Below are positions 7,676 through 17,325 of a stretch of DNA of 38,160 bases, one piece after another (position 1 is the stretch's first letter; each line of letters starts with the position of its first letter). The stretch lies in the NCBI GenBank assembly GCA_002238865.1, contig MPNE01000036.1, positions 1-38,160 of the forward strand. Reading direction: 5' to 3'. The notes under the pieces were generated by a model that was given only the letters and a program-made list of their open reading frames with translations, was not told the DNA's origin and did not search any database. This DNA is from Gemmatimonadetes bacterium bin94. GTDB taxonomy: Bacteria > Gemmatimonadota > Gemmatimonadetes > Longimicrobiales > Gaopeijiaceae. The position numbers and the translations under genes were made by a program.

Positions 7676-8668
7676 ATGAGGTTGGTCGATGCCGCGGTCC
7701 CCATGTTCGCCCGACACGAGACCTTCCACCCTCGCTACGGTTGGTTCCGGAAGGCGTACGCCCAAGTGGCCGCGGACCCGCGCGCCTTCTTCGGGGACGA
7801 TGCGCCAGTTCGGATCGGGGTGGGAAAGAACATGGTTCGCGCGATCCGCTTCTGGGGGCTAGCTGCCAAACTGATTGCGGAGGATCCTCACTCTCCCAAC
7901 CCAAGGTCCCCTGAACTGATAACGACGCCGTTTGGTGACGCTCTGTTCGGTGAGAGTGGATGGGACCAATACATGGAAGACCCGGGCACCCTCTGGCTAC
8001 TCCACTGGTTGCTGCTGGCTCCACCAAGTCACGTGCCCATCTGGTGGCTCGCCTTCAATGAATTCCACGCCGTGGAGTTTACTGAGGACGACCTGCAGGC
8101 GGCCGTGGACACGCAGCTCGACTTTGCCGCGGAGTGGCGGAAGCCGCATCTCTCGTCAATCAAGAAAGATGTTGGTGCGTTGCTGCGTACATACGCGCCC
8201 CGCGAGCGGCGGGGGCGGGTGCCAATCGACGACATTCTGGACTGCCCGCTCCGCGAACTGAATCTCATCGGCCGGTCTCCCGGTCTCGGGCGATACCGGT
8301 TTGCCGTGGGAACAAAGGTGACCTTGCCCTCGGCTATCTTGGTCTACGCGCTCTTGGATTACCTCCGTCGCATGGACGTCGGTGGAACCACGATCACCGT
8401 CAGTCAACTCGCCCTAGCACCAGGCTCGCCCGGCAGAGCATTTAGACTCAGTGAGTCCGAGATGATTACCGCAATTGAGGGCACGGTAGAACGGAGTCCC
8501 GGACTAGATCTGGTCGCCGCGACCGGCGGCGTCCAACTCGCCTGGTCCGACGATCTAGAACGGCTAGGCAGGCAAACCCTCGATGATTACTACGGGTTGC
8601 TGGGCTCTGGCGGGCCAGAACGTAGGCAACCCGACCAGCTAGCCCTCGCCGCCGTCGGGGACCGCTAA
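7676..8668 (+). CDS. sspB: DUF4007 protein, SspB-like
   Basis: 330-aa protein of the DUF4007 family. The diagnostic opening FARHETFHPRYGWFRKAY (residues 11-28) and GVGKNMVRAIRFW (about 49-61) are both present, followed by the helical DUF4007 body (LWLLHWLLL, WWLAFNEF, SIKKDVGALLRTY). In SspABCD systems the DUF4007 protein SspB takes part in single-stranded phosphorothioation and has been described as a DNA nickase. The ATG directly follows the stop of the desulfurase gene, with a ribosome site (AGGGGA) inside the end of that gene. The next gene starts 2 nt after its stop. I name it SspB from family and order; the activity is not tested here. Confidence 0.85.
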   Translation: MRLVDAAVPMFARHETFHPRYGWFRKAYAQVAADPRAFFGDDAPVRIGVGKNMVRAIRFWGLAAKLIAEDPHSPNPRSPELITTPFGDALFGESGWDQYMEDPGTLWLLHWLLLAPPSHVPIWWLAFNEFHAVEFTEDDLQAAVDTQLDFAAEWRKPHLSSIKKDVGALLRTYAPRERRGRVPIDDILDCPLRELNLIGRSPGLGRYRFAVGTKVTLPSAILVYALLDYLRRMDVGGTTITVSQLALAPGSPGRAFRLSESEMITAIEGTVERSPGLDLVAATGGVQLAWSDDLERLGRQTLDDYYGLLGSGGPERRQPDQLALAAVGDR

Positions 8669-8669
8669 G

Positions 8670-11600
8670 ATGCCGACACTCGCTGACCACGTACGGATTC
8701 TGCCGCGTTTCGCAAGGTCTGCGAACCTCGAGCGCGACACGGGGCGTTCACAGCCTATGGAGGGGTACGTCGTCACTGCCCGAGCCCTCGAAGCCGTCGA
8801 ACGGATTCTCACAGTTGCCGCAACCCAGCAAGCAGGAGGGGCTTGGTCGCTTACCGGCCCGTACGGCTCTGGCAAATCGTCGCTAGCTCTTCTCCTGGAT
8901 GCCCTACTTGGGCCAGACGGGGCGACAAGGGATGCAGCAGTTGGGCTTGTGGAAGCGGCAAACCCCGACATGGCGGACTCGGTGTGGATAGCTCACGACA
9001 ATCACCGAACGCAGGAACCCGGCTTCCATCGGGGCCTCGTAACCGCAGCGCGCGAACCACTGAATCTCACCGTCCTTAGAGGCCTTCACGGTGCCGTACT
9101 GGCAGCATTCGGCGAGATTCCCTCCGGGCGCCGTTTCCCGGCTGCCGGTGCGCTCAGAGCGGCGTTGAGCGACGCGGCTAGCGAGGATCCCCGCCGTACC
9201 GGCCCCTCGCCAGCGGCCCTGATAGAGGTTGCGAAGTGCTTGGCCAGCGACAGGCCCCTCTTTCTGGTAATCGACGAGTTTGGAAAAAACCTCGAAGCGA
9301 TCGCCGACAGTAGCGACGGGGACCCCTATCTGCTTCAGCAACTCGCCGAAGCGGGCCAAGGCTCAGGCCTCCCCATCTTTCTGATGACGCTGCAGCACCT
9401 TTCGTTCGAGGACTATCTGGCGCAGACGGAGGGACCGCAACGCCGCGAGTGGGCAAAGGTACAAGGGCGTTTCGAATCCATCGCCTACGTTGAATCCGCG
9501 AGCCAGACCCGGGCGTTTATCGGAACCGTGTTTCAGGCAGATGATGGGATCCGCAATCGTATCAACGACTGGGCCGAGCGGCAAACGGCTACAATGCGTT
9601 CCTTGGGAATCTCGGAAATGAGCGACCCTGACGTGATAGCGTCGTGCTATCCACTCCATCCCTTGGCGGCGACAGTCCTACCGGAGCTGTGCAACCGATA
9701 TGGGCAGCACGAACGAACCCTGTTCTCGTTCCTGACGAGCGCCGACCCAGCGAGCGCAGCCTCCTACCTGGGGGCGACGATGCTACCACCTGAGGGCGAG
9801 CTTCCGTCTTTGGGGCTTGCTGGCATCTACGACTATTTCGTGGCCAGCGGAACAATGGCGGGCGTTCCTTTCGACCAAGGCCGCTGGACGGAGATTGCAA
9901 CGCGCCTGCGTGACGCTCCCAACCTTACCGGGGCTCAAAGGCGTCTGGCCAAAGCCATCGCCATTCTGAATCTGGTTTCAACGACCGGTGTGATTCGCGC
10001 GTCCAAGCGGCTCCTCGCCGAGGCAGAATCCCACGCCGACGATCTCCTCCGGGATCTGGAAGTAGCCGGTGTCGTCACCTACCGAGATTTCTCCGACGAG
10101 TACCGTATCTGGCAGGGCACCGACGTCGACATCCATCGGCTCCTGTCGGTTGCACGGAAGGAGACGCAAGGGCGCTCGCTTGCTGCGGTACTGTCGGAGA
10201 CCGAAGATCCCAAACCGGTGGTGGCTGCGAGGCACAGCGCGGAACACGACGTGCTGAGGGTTTTCGTCCAGAAGTACGTCGCCGGCGGAGAGCTGGTTGA
10301 GCCGCTCGATCCGTTTTCCGACTACGACGGTCAGGCTCTCTTGGTGGTCGGACAGGGCGGGTTGCCGCGTCTGGCGAAGTCGTCCAAGGCAGCCAAGCCC
10401 GTAGTGGCCGCGGTGCCAGAGGATGTAGCTGCACTGGATGAGGCCGCGCGCGAACTAGCTGCCGTGAAGTCGGTGTTGGAGGATCCAGCAGTCGAAGAAG
10501 ACTGGGTGGCACGGCAGGAGGTCAGCGAGAGGCTCGCCCAGGCCCAGATGCACCTCGATCGAGCGATCGTGGCGGCGTTTGGGGCGGGCCGTTGCCGATG
10601 GAAGTTGTTGGCCCACCCGGGGTATCGCGACCTAGAGGGGGGGCGCGGAAGCGCGGCCATTTCCAGCGCTTGTGACATCGCTTACGAGTCCACCCCGTCG
10701 GTGGGCAACGAGATCCTCAACCGTACGGCTGTGACTTCACAGGGTGCCAAGGCGCGCCGCATACTGCTGGAAGGCATGATTGAGAGGGGCGACACCGAGC
10801 AATTGGGTCTTGAGGGCCACGGGCCGGAAGTCGCGATGTACCGGGCGTTCCTTGGTAGAACCGGGCTTCACGGGCTCGAACCGCAAGGGTCCCGCTGGAT
10901 CTCTCGCCCACCCACCGACGAGAAGCTCCAGCCAGCTTGGAAGTTGGTCGAGGGCGAGTTCGAGCGGGCCACCCAACGCCGGGTCAATCTTCGGGACATC
11001 TACGCCAGTCTGCTATCGCCGCCGGTGGGAATGAAGCGCGGGGTCATTCCAGTGCTCGTGACAGCCGCTCTGTTGGTGCGAAGTGAGGACATCGCCGTGT
11101 ACGAGCACGGCACGTTCGTTCCCGTGCTGACGCCAGCACTCTCCGAGCGGATGGTCCGGAACCCGGGACACTTCGAAGTCAAGCACTTTGCCAATACAAC
11201 AGGGGCCCGCCTCCAAGTGATAGAGGCCATCGCGGAACGAGTGGGTGTGAGGCCGGGACTCGGGCAGGTCCGGGTCGCCAATGTCCTCGGCGTTGTAGGT
11301 CAGCTAGTTGCTCAGGCACAGCGTATGGACAACTTCACACGCAGAACGGACAGCTTGAGTGACGCGACGATCAGAGCCAGGGAAGCCCTTTTCACCGCTG
11401 TGGAGCCCGACGAACTCCTGTTCCAGAGTCTGCCGCACGCGCTCGGAATGCCCGAGGTCCCTGCTTCCGCGAACGACTACCCAGCGGCCAGGACCTACGC
11501 GATCAGGCTCGTCGAAGCGGTGAACGAACTCGTGGGCTGTGCGGACGAACTGCTTGAGCAGCTCTTCAAAGACCTATTGAATGCGAGCGGTGAGACGTCC

Positions 11601-12131
11601 CGCCAAGCGATCACCGGCTTCGCCAAGTCGCTCGAAGACGAAGTTCTCGATCCTGAAGTTCGAGCTTTCGTTCTCACGCTCGCCAACGACACCGTGGATA
11701 CCGATGCCGACTGGGTGGACACGATCGCGACGGTGGTTGCCGGAAAAGCTCCATCTGAATGGATCGATCGGGACCGCGCCCATTTCCGGCACGTGCTGGG
11801 CCGCCGGGTGGAGTCGTTTCTGCGTCTCGTGGCTCTCCACGCCGATCACGGTGCTGATGGTGGGGGCCCGTTCAAGCCCTTCCGCCTGACGCTCACGCGT
11901 CCCGATGGCAGAGAGCACGTCGCGCTGGTTGGGGTCGATGATAGGGATCAGCAAATGGTCAGCGGTGTCCTTGACACGGCTATGGGCGAACTAGTAGCTA
12001 CAGTGGGGTCGGAGAAGAGAGGGCTCTCGGCGTTGATTGCGATCATCGCCGAACGACTTCTCCCCTCCGAGGATGTGGCGGATGACGAAACCGGGGCCCA
12101 TCTCACCACAAACACTGTGCGGAATGCCTGA
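8670..12131 (+). CDS. sspC: Large P-loop ATPase, SspC-like
   Basis: 1153-aa protein, the largest of the core. The N-terminus has a clear Walker A, GPYGSGKSS (about 63-71), and a Walker B, LFLVIDEFGKNLEA (about 197-210), of the AAA/STAND-like kind. The remainder is long and mostly helical, with no motif I can assign. Gene order (desulfurase, DUF4007, ATPase, PAPS-reductase-like) identifies it as SspC, the ATPase partner needed for single-strand phosphorothioation. The start ATG overlaps the TAAG end of the previous gene by one-base spacing, and its 3' end overlaps the next gene by 8 nt, so translation is probably coupled on both sides. It is longer than a minimal ATPase, and the C-terminal two thirds may mediate contact with DNA or with SspB and SspD. 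Confidence 0.8.
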   Translation: MPTLADHVRILPRFARSANLERDTGRSQPMEGYVVTARALEAVERILTVAATQQAGGAWSLTGPYGSGKSSLALLLDALLGPDGATRDAAVGLVEAANPDMADSVWIAHDNHRTQEPGFHRGLVTAAREPLNLTVLRGLHGAVLAAFGEIPSGRRFPAAGALRAALSDAASEDPRRTGPSPAALIEVAKCLASDRPLFLVIDEFGKNLEAIADSSDGDPYLLQQLAEAGQGSGLPIFLMTLQHLSFEDYLAQTEGPQRREWAKVQGRFESIAYVESASQTRAFIGTVFQADDGIRNRINDWAERQTATMRSLGISEMSDPDVIASCYPLHPLAATVLPELCNRYGQHERTLFSFLTSADPASAASYLGATMLPPEGELPSLGLAGIYDYFVASGTMAGVPFDQGRWTEIATRLRDAPNLTGAQRRLAKAIAILNLVSTTGVIRASKRLLAEAESHADDLLRDLEVAGVVTYRDFSDEYRIWQGTDVDIHRLLSVARKETQGRSLAAVLSETEDPKPVVAARHSAEHDVLRVFVQKYVAGGELVEPLDPFSDYDGQALLVVGQGGLPRLAKSSKAAKPVVAAVPEDVAALDEAARELAAVKSVLEDPAVEEDWVARQEVSERLAQAQMHLDRAIVAAFGAGRCRWKLLAHPGYRDLEGGRGSAAISSACDIAYESTPSVGNEILNRTAVTSQGAKARRILLEGMIERGDTEQLGLEGHGPEVAMYRAFLGRTGLHGLEPQGSRWISRPPTDEKLQPAWKLVEGEFERATQRRVNLRDIYASLLSPPVGMKRGVIPVLVTAALLVRSEDIAVYEHGTFVPVLTPALSERMVRNPGHFEVKHFANTTGARLQVIEAIAERVGVRPGLGQVRVANVLGVVGQLVAQAQRMDNFTRRTDSLSDATIRAREALFTAVEPDELLFQSLPHALGMPEVPASANDYPAARTYAIRLVEAVNELVGCADELLEQLFKDLLNASGETSRQAITGFAKSLEDEVLDPEVRAFVLTLANDTVDTDADWVDTIATVVAGKAPSEWIDRDRAHFRHVLGRRVESFLRLVALHADHGADGGGPFKPFRLTLTRPDGREHVALVGVDDRDQQMVSGVLDTAMGELVATVGSEKRGLSALIAIIAERLLPSEDVADDETGAHLTTNTVRNA

Positions 12132-12975
12132 CGACGCCACTCGGCACATCTGCGGAATCTCTGGAGGCAAGGACTCCAGTGCGCTCGCGGTGTACCTCCG
12201 GGATACCGTCCCCGAGATGGAGTACTTCTTCTGCGACACCGGGGCCGAGCTTCCCGAAACCTACGAGTACCTGACTCGCCTCCAGGTCATTCTTGGCAAG
12301 CCGATCGAACGCTTGAATGCGACCCGCGGATTCGATCACTGGTTCGAAGTCTTCCGGGGAGCCCTACCGTCCCCGCAGATGCGCTGGTGCACGAAGAACA
12401 TGAAGATCAAGCCGATCGAAGAGTGGATCGGCGATACGCCCGCTGTATCATACGTCGCGATCCGGGCTGACGAGTCGAACCGCAAGGGGTACATCTCCAC
12501 CAAGTCGAACATTCAAACCCGCTTCCCTTTCGTTGAAGACGGGATCGACCGGGACCGCGTCATGAGGATTCTGGAGGATGCGGGAATCGGGCTTCCGAAA
12601 TACTACGAGTGGAGGACGAGATCGGGTTGCTATTTCTGTTTCTATCAGCGTAAGGCCGAGTGGATCGGTCTCGCCGAACGACATCCAGAGCTATTCGAGA
12701 GAGCTGTAGCTATCGAGCAAAAGGTGCTTCAGGACGCTGGGGTTGCCGGTGACGCCGACTTTCGGGATCGGGCTATGCGGGGACGGCAGTACACATGGTC
12801 GGGCGGAGAGACGCTCACCGAGCTAAAGGAGCGGAAGGGGGAGATTCTCGAACGGCACGAGTCCGCAATGTCAAGAGTCAAGAACACGAAGAGGAACCTT
12901 CCCTTGGTTCAAGCCTTGGGGGACGCGTTGGACGACGAGGACGATACGATACCCTGTACGATGTGTGCTTTGTGA
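12124..12975 (+). CDS. sspD: PAPS-reductase-like ATP pyrophosphatase, SspD/DndC-like
   Basis: 283-aa protein that activates the DNA phosphate for sulfur insertion, as DndC and SspD do. The PP-loop SGGKDS is at residues 13-18. RWCTKNMKIKPIEEW (Cys 89) and SGCYFCFYQRKAEW (Cys 169 and 172) give cysteines expected to hold an Fe-S cluster, and the protein ends in CTMCAL. The frame is open from 12037, but the ATG at 12124 is preferred: it overlaps the SspC stop by 8 nt and puts the PP-loop at the usual distance from the N-terminus. The ribosome site is weak, in keeping with coupled translation. The next gene begins within its stop codon. Confidence 0.9.
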   Translation: MPDDATRHICGISGGKDSSALAVYLRDTVPEMEYFFCDTGAELPETYEYLTRLQVILGKPIERLNATRGFDHWFEVFRGALPSPQMRWCTKNMKIKPIEEWIGDTPAVSYVAIRADESNRKGYISTKSNIQTRFPFVEDGIDRDRVMRILEDAGIGLPKYYEWRTRSGCYFCFYQRKAEWIGLAERHPELFERAVAIEQKVLQDAGVAGDADFRDRAMRGRQYTWSGGETLTELKERKGEILERHESAMSRVKNTKRNLPLVQALGDALDDEDDTIPCTMCAL

Positions 12976-15080
12976 GCCAACCACTCGCCGAGGGTGCCTC
13001 TTCCGAGGATGCGCCTGGACTCGCCCCATGGGGCAGCCCGCCCACACCTCTATTGCCACGCTGGTATCGAGATAACCTTCCGAACGTACGGGTCTCCGCC
13101 AGGATCCGGAAAGAGAATCCGGCTGTCGTTACCATAGGGCACCTCGAGAAATTCTGGGACGGCAGATCGGTACCCATCGGCGACCCCGCCCTGCGCTCGT
13201 TGCTATACATTGCAAACACTTATCCTCCGCCCACTGCGCTGGTTGTCATACCGGCGGAGATCGACAGGGCTGAGCTCTTGGCCCTTCCACTCCGTACCCG
13301 AACGGCAAGCGCCCTGATCCAAAGTGGGTTTCTCAGAGATTCGGGCCCCTTGTCCGTGCAGGACTTACTCGCCATCCGCGGCTTCGGAATGGGCTCGCTC
13401 TTGGACCTGATGTGCGTCGCCGAAGCTGCGCCACTGGTTCGGTCGGAAGTCTCAGTTCCCGCAACAGCCGCGGGGACTCCGGATGTTGTCGGCAAGGGTA
13501 CGGCGTGGCGCGAACTCACGGATGTCCTGGAACTTCTGCTTGCCGCAGCCAACGAGTTCCACGGAGCGGTCACAGTTGGCGACGCTTTGGAACTCGATCT
13601 AGTGGAGTTAGCCACGGACTTGGGAATCGCTCAGGCGGTCGACTCCCACAAGATAAGAGACCTGACCGACGTCGGCATCTTGGTTGGTGTGATTGATGCG
13701 ATCCGTGACCTGCGGACAAACATGCCTGAGCGCAAGCTAGTGATCGTTGAGCAGTATCTGTACGCGCGTACACGGGCGACGCTCGCAGAGCTAGGACAGA
13801 CCTTCGGCGTCACTCCGGAACGAATCAGACAGGTCAAGAACAGGATCGCCGCAGAGATAGAAGAGCTTGTGGGTCCCGAGATTGCGATCATAGCAGCCAT
13901 CCTTAGGCGGAAGGCTGGCCTCGTCGTGCGTGACGACGACCTGCGCCGGCTACTGGACACCCTTTTCGAGTATGAGTCCATCCATGACCCAGCCGTCGCT
14001 CTTACGCGCCGAATCGTCGAAGCGGCGCTAGAGTATGACTCGGAAAGAGGCGTATGTGCCAACCGCGAGGCCAGAGAGATTCTGGACGGATTCTGCAAGC
14101 ACTCGGCGGCGCTTTCGGATGACGTCGGACTCATTGATGAGGAGGCTCTGCGGGCATCCCTTCCCGATGAGGAATGGCGCCGGCTCTTCGAACTAGTGGT
14201 CGAACGATCTGGCCTCGTGCGTATCGGCGATCGATTGGCGCTACGCTCCACCAAGAAGGCGCGCGCGAAGGGGGCGATTCTCACAATCGGGCGGCCGGCC
14301 ACACTTGATGAGATCGTGGCGGAGTCGGGCCTCCCACGAACTAATCTAGGTGGGCTGCTTTCGGGTATCGCGGGGATTGTGCGGGCGAGCAAGACGAAAT
14401 GGGGGATTGAGGATTGGATCGAGGATGAATACGAGGGGATTGTTACGGAAATAAAGCAGCGGATCAAAGAAGATGGTGGCTTCACGACCCTGGACCGGCT
14501 GGTTACTGAGTTGCCGGAGATGTTCGAGGTAAAGGAGGCCAGCGTACGGGCCCTGGTGGCAACCCCACAATTCCTCCTGCGGGACGGCATTGTGAGCTTG
14601 GCGGAGGAATCGGAGGTGGCGCTGCGAGATATCGATGACGTCGCTGATGGTGTGACAGCGGAGGGATGGCCCTATTGGAGTTTCCGGATTCACGAGAGAT
14701 ACTTCGACGGGTATAGTCTCGCTGGGGTCCCGCCGGAGATTGCTCGCGCGCTAGGATGCCCAAAGAACGGTAGCATTAGGGCGGTTGTTTCTCGACCTAC
14801 CGGCTGTAGACGGATCTCAGTCAATTGGCATTTGGCGTCCCTGTCGGGGGCAAGTGTGGGCTATATCTCGACATCGCTTAGCCGCCTAGGAGTCGCGGAA
14901 GGTGATCAAGTACGCTTGGTCGTGGTGAAACCCCGCGTCGTCGAGTTTCGGTTGTTCGATCCGGAACCCGGTAGAAGGGAAAGGCGGAGGAGTGCTGGTG
15001 CGGTGCTGACGGCAAGGACAGGCGACACGAGAACGGCCGTTCTGCTGGAACGATTGAAACGTCGGCGGCAGGTGTTGTGA
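12972..15080 (+). CDS. DNA-binding protein with HhH/alpha-CTD-like and sigma region 4-like domains; candidate SspF-position gene
   Basis: The preferred start is the GTG at 12972, which overlaps the SspD stop as GTGA and gives 702 aa; the frame upstream of it is read-through of SspD. Residues about 110-150 (RTRTASALIQSGFL, LSVQDLLAIRGFGMGSLLDL) resemble the helix-hairpin-helix of the RNA polymerase alpha C-terminal domain. Residues about 266-292 (TLAELGQTFGVTPERIRQVKNR) form a sigma-70 region 4 type helix-turn-helix. The C-terminal half is helical and unassigned, with a final small beta domain (VNWHLASLSGASVGYISTSL). A sigma/alpha-like DNA reader inside a phosphorothioation operon is odd for a transcription factor and may instead recognise DNA for modification or restriction. 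Its family and exact match to known SspF are unverified. Confidence 0.7.
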   Translation: MSQPLAEGASSEDAPGLAPWGSPPTPLLPRWYRDNLPNVRVSARIRKENPAVVTIGHLEKFWDGRSVPIGDPALRSLLYIANTYPPPTALVVIPAEIDRAELLALPLRTRTASALIQSGFLRDSGPLSVQDLLAIRGFGMGSLLDLMCVAEAAPLVRSEVSVPATAAGTPDVVGKGTAWRELTDVLELLLAAANEFHGAVTVGDALELDLVELATDLGIAQAVDSHKIRDLTDVGILVGVIDAIRDLRTNMPERKLVIVEQYLYARTRATLAELGQTFGVTPERIRQVKNRIAAEIEELVGPEIAIIAAILRRKAGLVVRDDDLRRLLDTLFEYESIHDPAVALTRRIVEAALEYDSERGVCANREAREILDGFCKHSAALSDDVGLIDEEALRASLPDEEWRRLFELVVERSGLVRIGDRLALRSTKKARAKGAILTIGRPATLDEIVAESGLPRTNLGGLLSGIAGIVRASKTKWGIEDWIEDEYEGIVTEIKQRIKEDGGFTTLDRLVTELPEMFEVKEASVRALVATPQFLLRDGIVSLAEESEVALRDIDDVADGVTAEGWPYWSFRIHERYFDGYSLAGVPPEIARALGCPKNGSIRAVVSRPTGCRRISVNWHLASLSGASVGYISTSLSRLGVAEGDQVRLVVVKPRVVEFRLFDPEPGRRERRRSAGAVLTARTGDTRTAVLLERLKRRRQVL

Positions 15081-15081
15081 C

Positions 15082-17325
15082 GTGTTCAACCGAGACACCG
15101 TGATCCCAGGATTGTATCGGCTTCCCGAGGACCCCGTTGGCCCGAGAGTCCTCATCCCTAGCTTTGTTTCCGCGACAGCGGTGCGAGGAGCATTTGGGTG
15201 GTTCTCAGCGGGCTGGATCGCGCGACTTGCTCCGGGTTTGGCGGAGTACATCGATCGGCGCGGCACTTCTCCGATCGACTTCACCGTGGCGCCGGTCTTA
15301 TTCCCGGCAGAGCGCGAAGCTGCAGAGCAGGCAGTATCCCTGACTCCGGATGAGGCGAGCCGCAGGGTTGTCGATGTGTTCCACCAAGGCAGCGTGAACG
15401 TGTCCGCCCTCGCCCAACATGCTTTGGATTGCCTTGCTTGGATGATTGCCACGGAAACACTGCGCCTCCGGATCGCAGTACCGAAGGCCAATTCAAACTA
15501 TCATCCCAAGATATGGTTCTTCGATGACGGGACCGATCAAGTGCTTGCTCGGGGGTCGGGCAACGCTACGGCCCGCGGGATCACCAGCGGCGTGGAGCAT
15601 TTCGACGTAGACGTGACGTGGATTGGACACAGCCGACAGCGCGTTCGCGACGGCATGGCGATGCTTGACGACTGGTCTCAAGGAAAGAGCCAAGGCATCG
15701 AGCGCGTCGTCGACTTAGCTCAAGCTCTAAAGGAGGATATCATCCAGACCGCCCCGGAATCCCCACCTAGTCCGGCCGATTACGTCCAAGCGGCCGCGGA
15801 CGACGACGATCCCGGATGGGCGGTTGACGTAGCCGCACGACTAACCGCTCGCTTTGGCCGAAAAGTGACCCAAGAACGCCCGCGCTTGGCAATCCCCGAT
15901 GGCCTCGTGTGGAAGGCAGGCCCATACCGCCATCAAGGCGAGGCCATCGCGGCTTGGGAGTCCGGACCCAATCCTGAACGCGGCACGATCTCGATGGCCA
16001 CCGGCGCCGGAAAGACCATCACTGCCTTGATCTCCGCTACTCGCCTCCAAGACCGCCTACAGGGGCAGCCGCTACTTGTGGTCATATCGGCACCATCGAT
16101 CCCGCTGATTCAGCAGTGGCACAGCGAGGTAGGAAAGTTCGGCGTCCAAGCTGTCGTGCCGACACTTGAGACCAATACGAACATGGCGCTCACAAACCTG
16201 TTCCGCAGATTGCGTGGCGGTGGCACTCACGTCGTGATCGTCACCAACCACCTGGTTTCGTCCCCTAGCTTCCAGGCAACAGTAGCACAGAAGACCCCCT
16301 CGACAGACACTCTCTTCATCGGCGATGAAGTGCACACACTGGGTGCCGCAAAGTTCGTGGCGAACAAACCCGGCTTCTTTGCCCGTCGACTCGGTCTTTC
16401 GGCCACACCTGAACGTCAATACGACCCTGACGGAACGGAGGAGATCTTCGCCTATTTTGGTGACCCCGTCTATGCGTTTGGCCTCGGCCGGGCGATCGGT
16501 TTCTGTCTCACTCCGTACAACTACTATGTACACGCCGCAACTCTCGACGACGATGAAGTCGCGCGGTTCGAACGTCTTAGTCAGCGGATCAACGTGGCCA
16601 TGGCTATTGAGGCCAACGACCAGGATGACCAGGACCACGACTCACTCAAGCGCTTGAGGATCCAGCGGCGCAGGGTGATCGAGACAGCTCGAACCAAGAT
16701 CTCGCTGCTCCGAAGGGTTCTTGAAGAACGGGATCCGCGTTCGTTGGACGGTGCCTTGATATATGCGACGGCCAAGGCCCCCGAGCAGTTTGCGAGAATA
16801 GGATCGCTTCTAACCGATCTCGATATACGATGGGCTCCTGTAACGCAGGAGACCACCGCACGACCCAAGCTGCTCGCAAGCCGTCTAACGGCCTTCTCTG
16901 AAGGCGGCTACCAGGTGCTGTTGGCCAAGAAGGTCCTCGACGAGGGTGTAGACATTCCGCGAATCCGCGAAGCCTTCATTGTCGCTTCGTCCACAGTAGA
17001 GCGAGAATGGATCCAGCGCAGAGGTCGAGTCCTTCGACGCCACTGCGATAAACCATATGCGCTCGTCCACGATTTTCTTGCGCTGCCACCGGCACTACTA
17101 ATCGCCCACGATACTACGAACGTTCAGAAGATCCTTCGCACGGACTTCAATCGCGCTTATACGTTCGCGAAATATGCACGCAATGCGACTGGCGAGAAGA
17201 CGGTGTTTGCTGACTTGGAGCGCATTAGATTGGCATACCAGTCCAATGGCCAAACGTCACTGCTCCTTCAACGTAGCGGTGATTTCTTTATCTCTCCTGG
17301 TACTCCGAGAGGGCCTACATGGTAA
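15082..17325 (+). CDS. PLD-like domain fused to a DEAD/DEAH SF2 helicase
   Basis: 747-aa protein starting at GTG 15082, one base after the previous stop. The N-terminal region carries a phospholipase-D-like half site: HPKIWFF (His about 141) followed by GSGNATARGI (about 157-166), as in PLD-family nucleases that are fused to helicases. The helicase follows: Q-like PYRHQGEAI, Walker A ATGAGKTI (about 305-312), DEVH (about 415-418), LGLSATPER, and motif VI QRRGRVLRR (about 644-652). It is placed between the sigma-like protein and the DndD-like ATPase, the position expected for the unwinding and cutting part of a restriction module. It overlaps the next gene by 7 nt. The fold is clear; the role in restriction is inferred from context. 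Confidence 0.88.
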   Translation: MFNRDTVIPGLYRLPEDPVGPRVLIPSFVSATAVRGAFGWFSAGWIARLAPGLAEYIDRRGTSPIDFTVAPVLFPAEREAAEQAVSLTPDEASRRVVDVFHQGSVNVSALAQHALDCLAWMIATETLRLRIAVPKANSNYHPKIWFFDDGTDQVLARGSGNATARGITSGVEHFDVDVTWIGHSRQRVRDGMAMLDDWSQGKSQGIERVVDLAQALKEDIIQTAPESPPSPADYVQAAADDDDPGWAVDVAARLTARFGRKVTQERPRLAIPDGLVWKAGPYRHQGEAIAAWESGPNPERGTISMATGAGKTITALISATRLQDRLQGQPLLVVISAPSIPLIQQWHSEVGKFGVQAVVPTLETNTNMALTNLFRRLRGGGTHVVIVTNHLVSSPSFQATVAQKTPSTDTLFIGDEVHTLGAAKFVANKPGFFARRLGLSATPERQYDPDGTEEIFAYFGDPVYAFGLGRAIGFCLTPYNYYVHAATLDDDEVARFERLSQRINVAMAIEANDQDDQDHDSLKRLRIQRRRVIETARTKISLLRRVLEERDPRSLDGALIYATAKAPEQFARIGSLLTDLDIRWAPVTQETTARPKLLASRLTAFSEGGYQVLLAKKVLDEGVDIPRIREAFIVASSTVEREWIQRRGRVLRRHCDKPYALVHDFLALPPALLIAHDTTNVQKILRTDFNRAYTFAKYARNATGEKTVFADLERIRLAYQSNGQTSLLLQRSGDFFISPGTPRGPTW

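Noticed and set aside
12795-12971. N-terminal extension of the sigma-like protein
   Set aside because: It only overlaps the SspD gene in another frame and is basic, non-conserved in look; the GTGA overlap at 12972 is the natural start.
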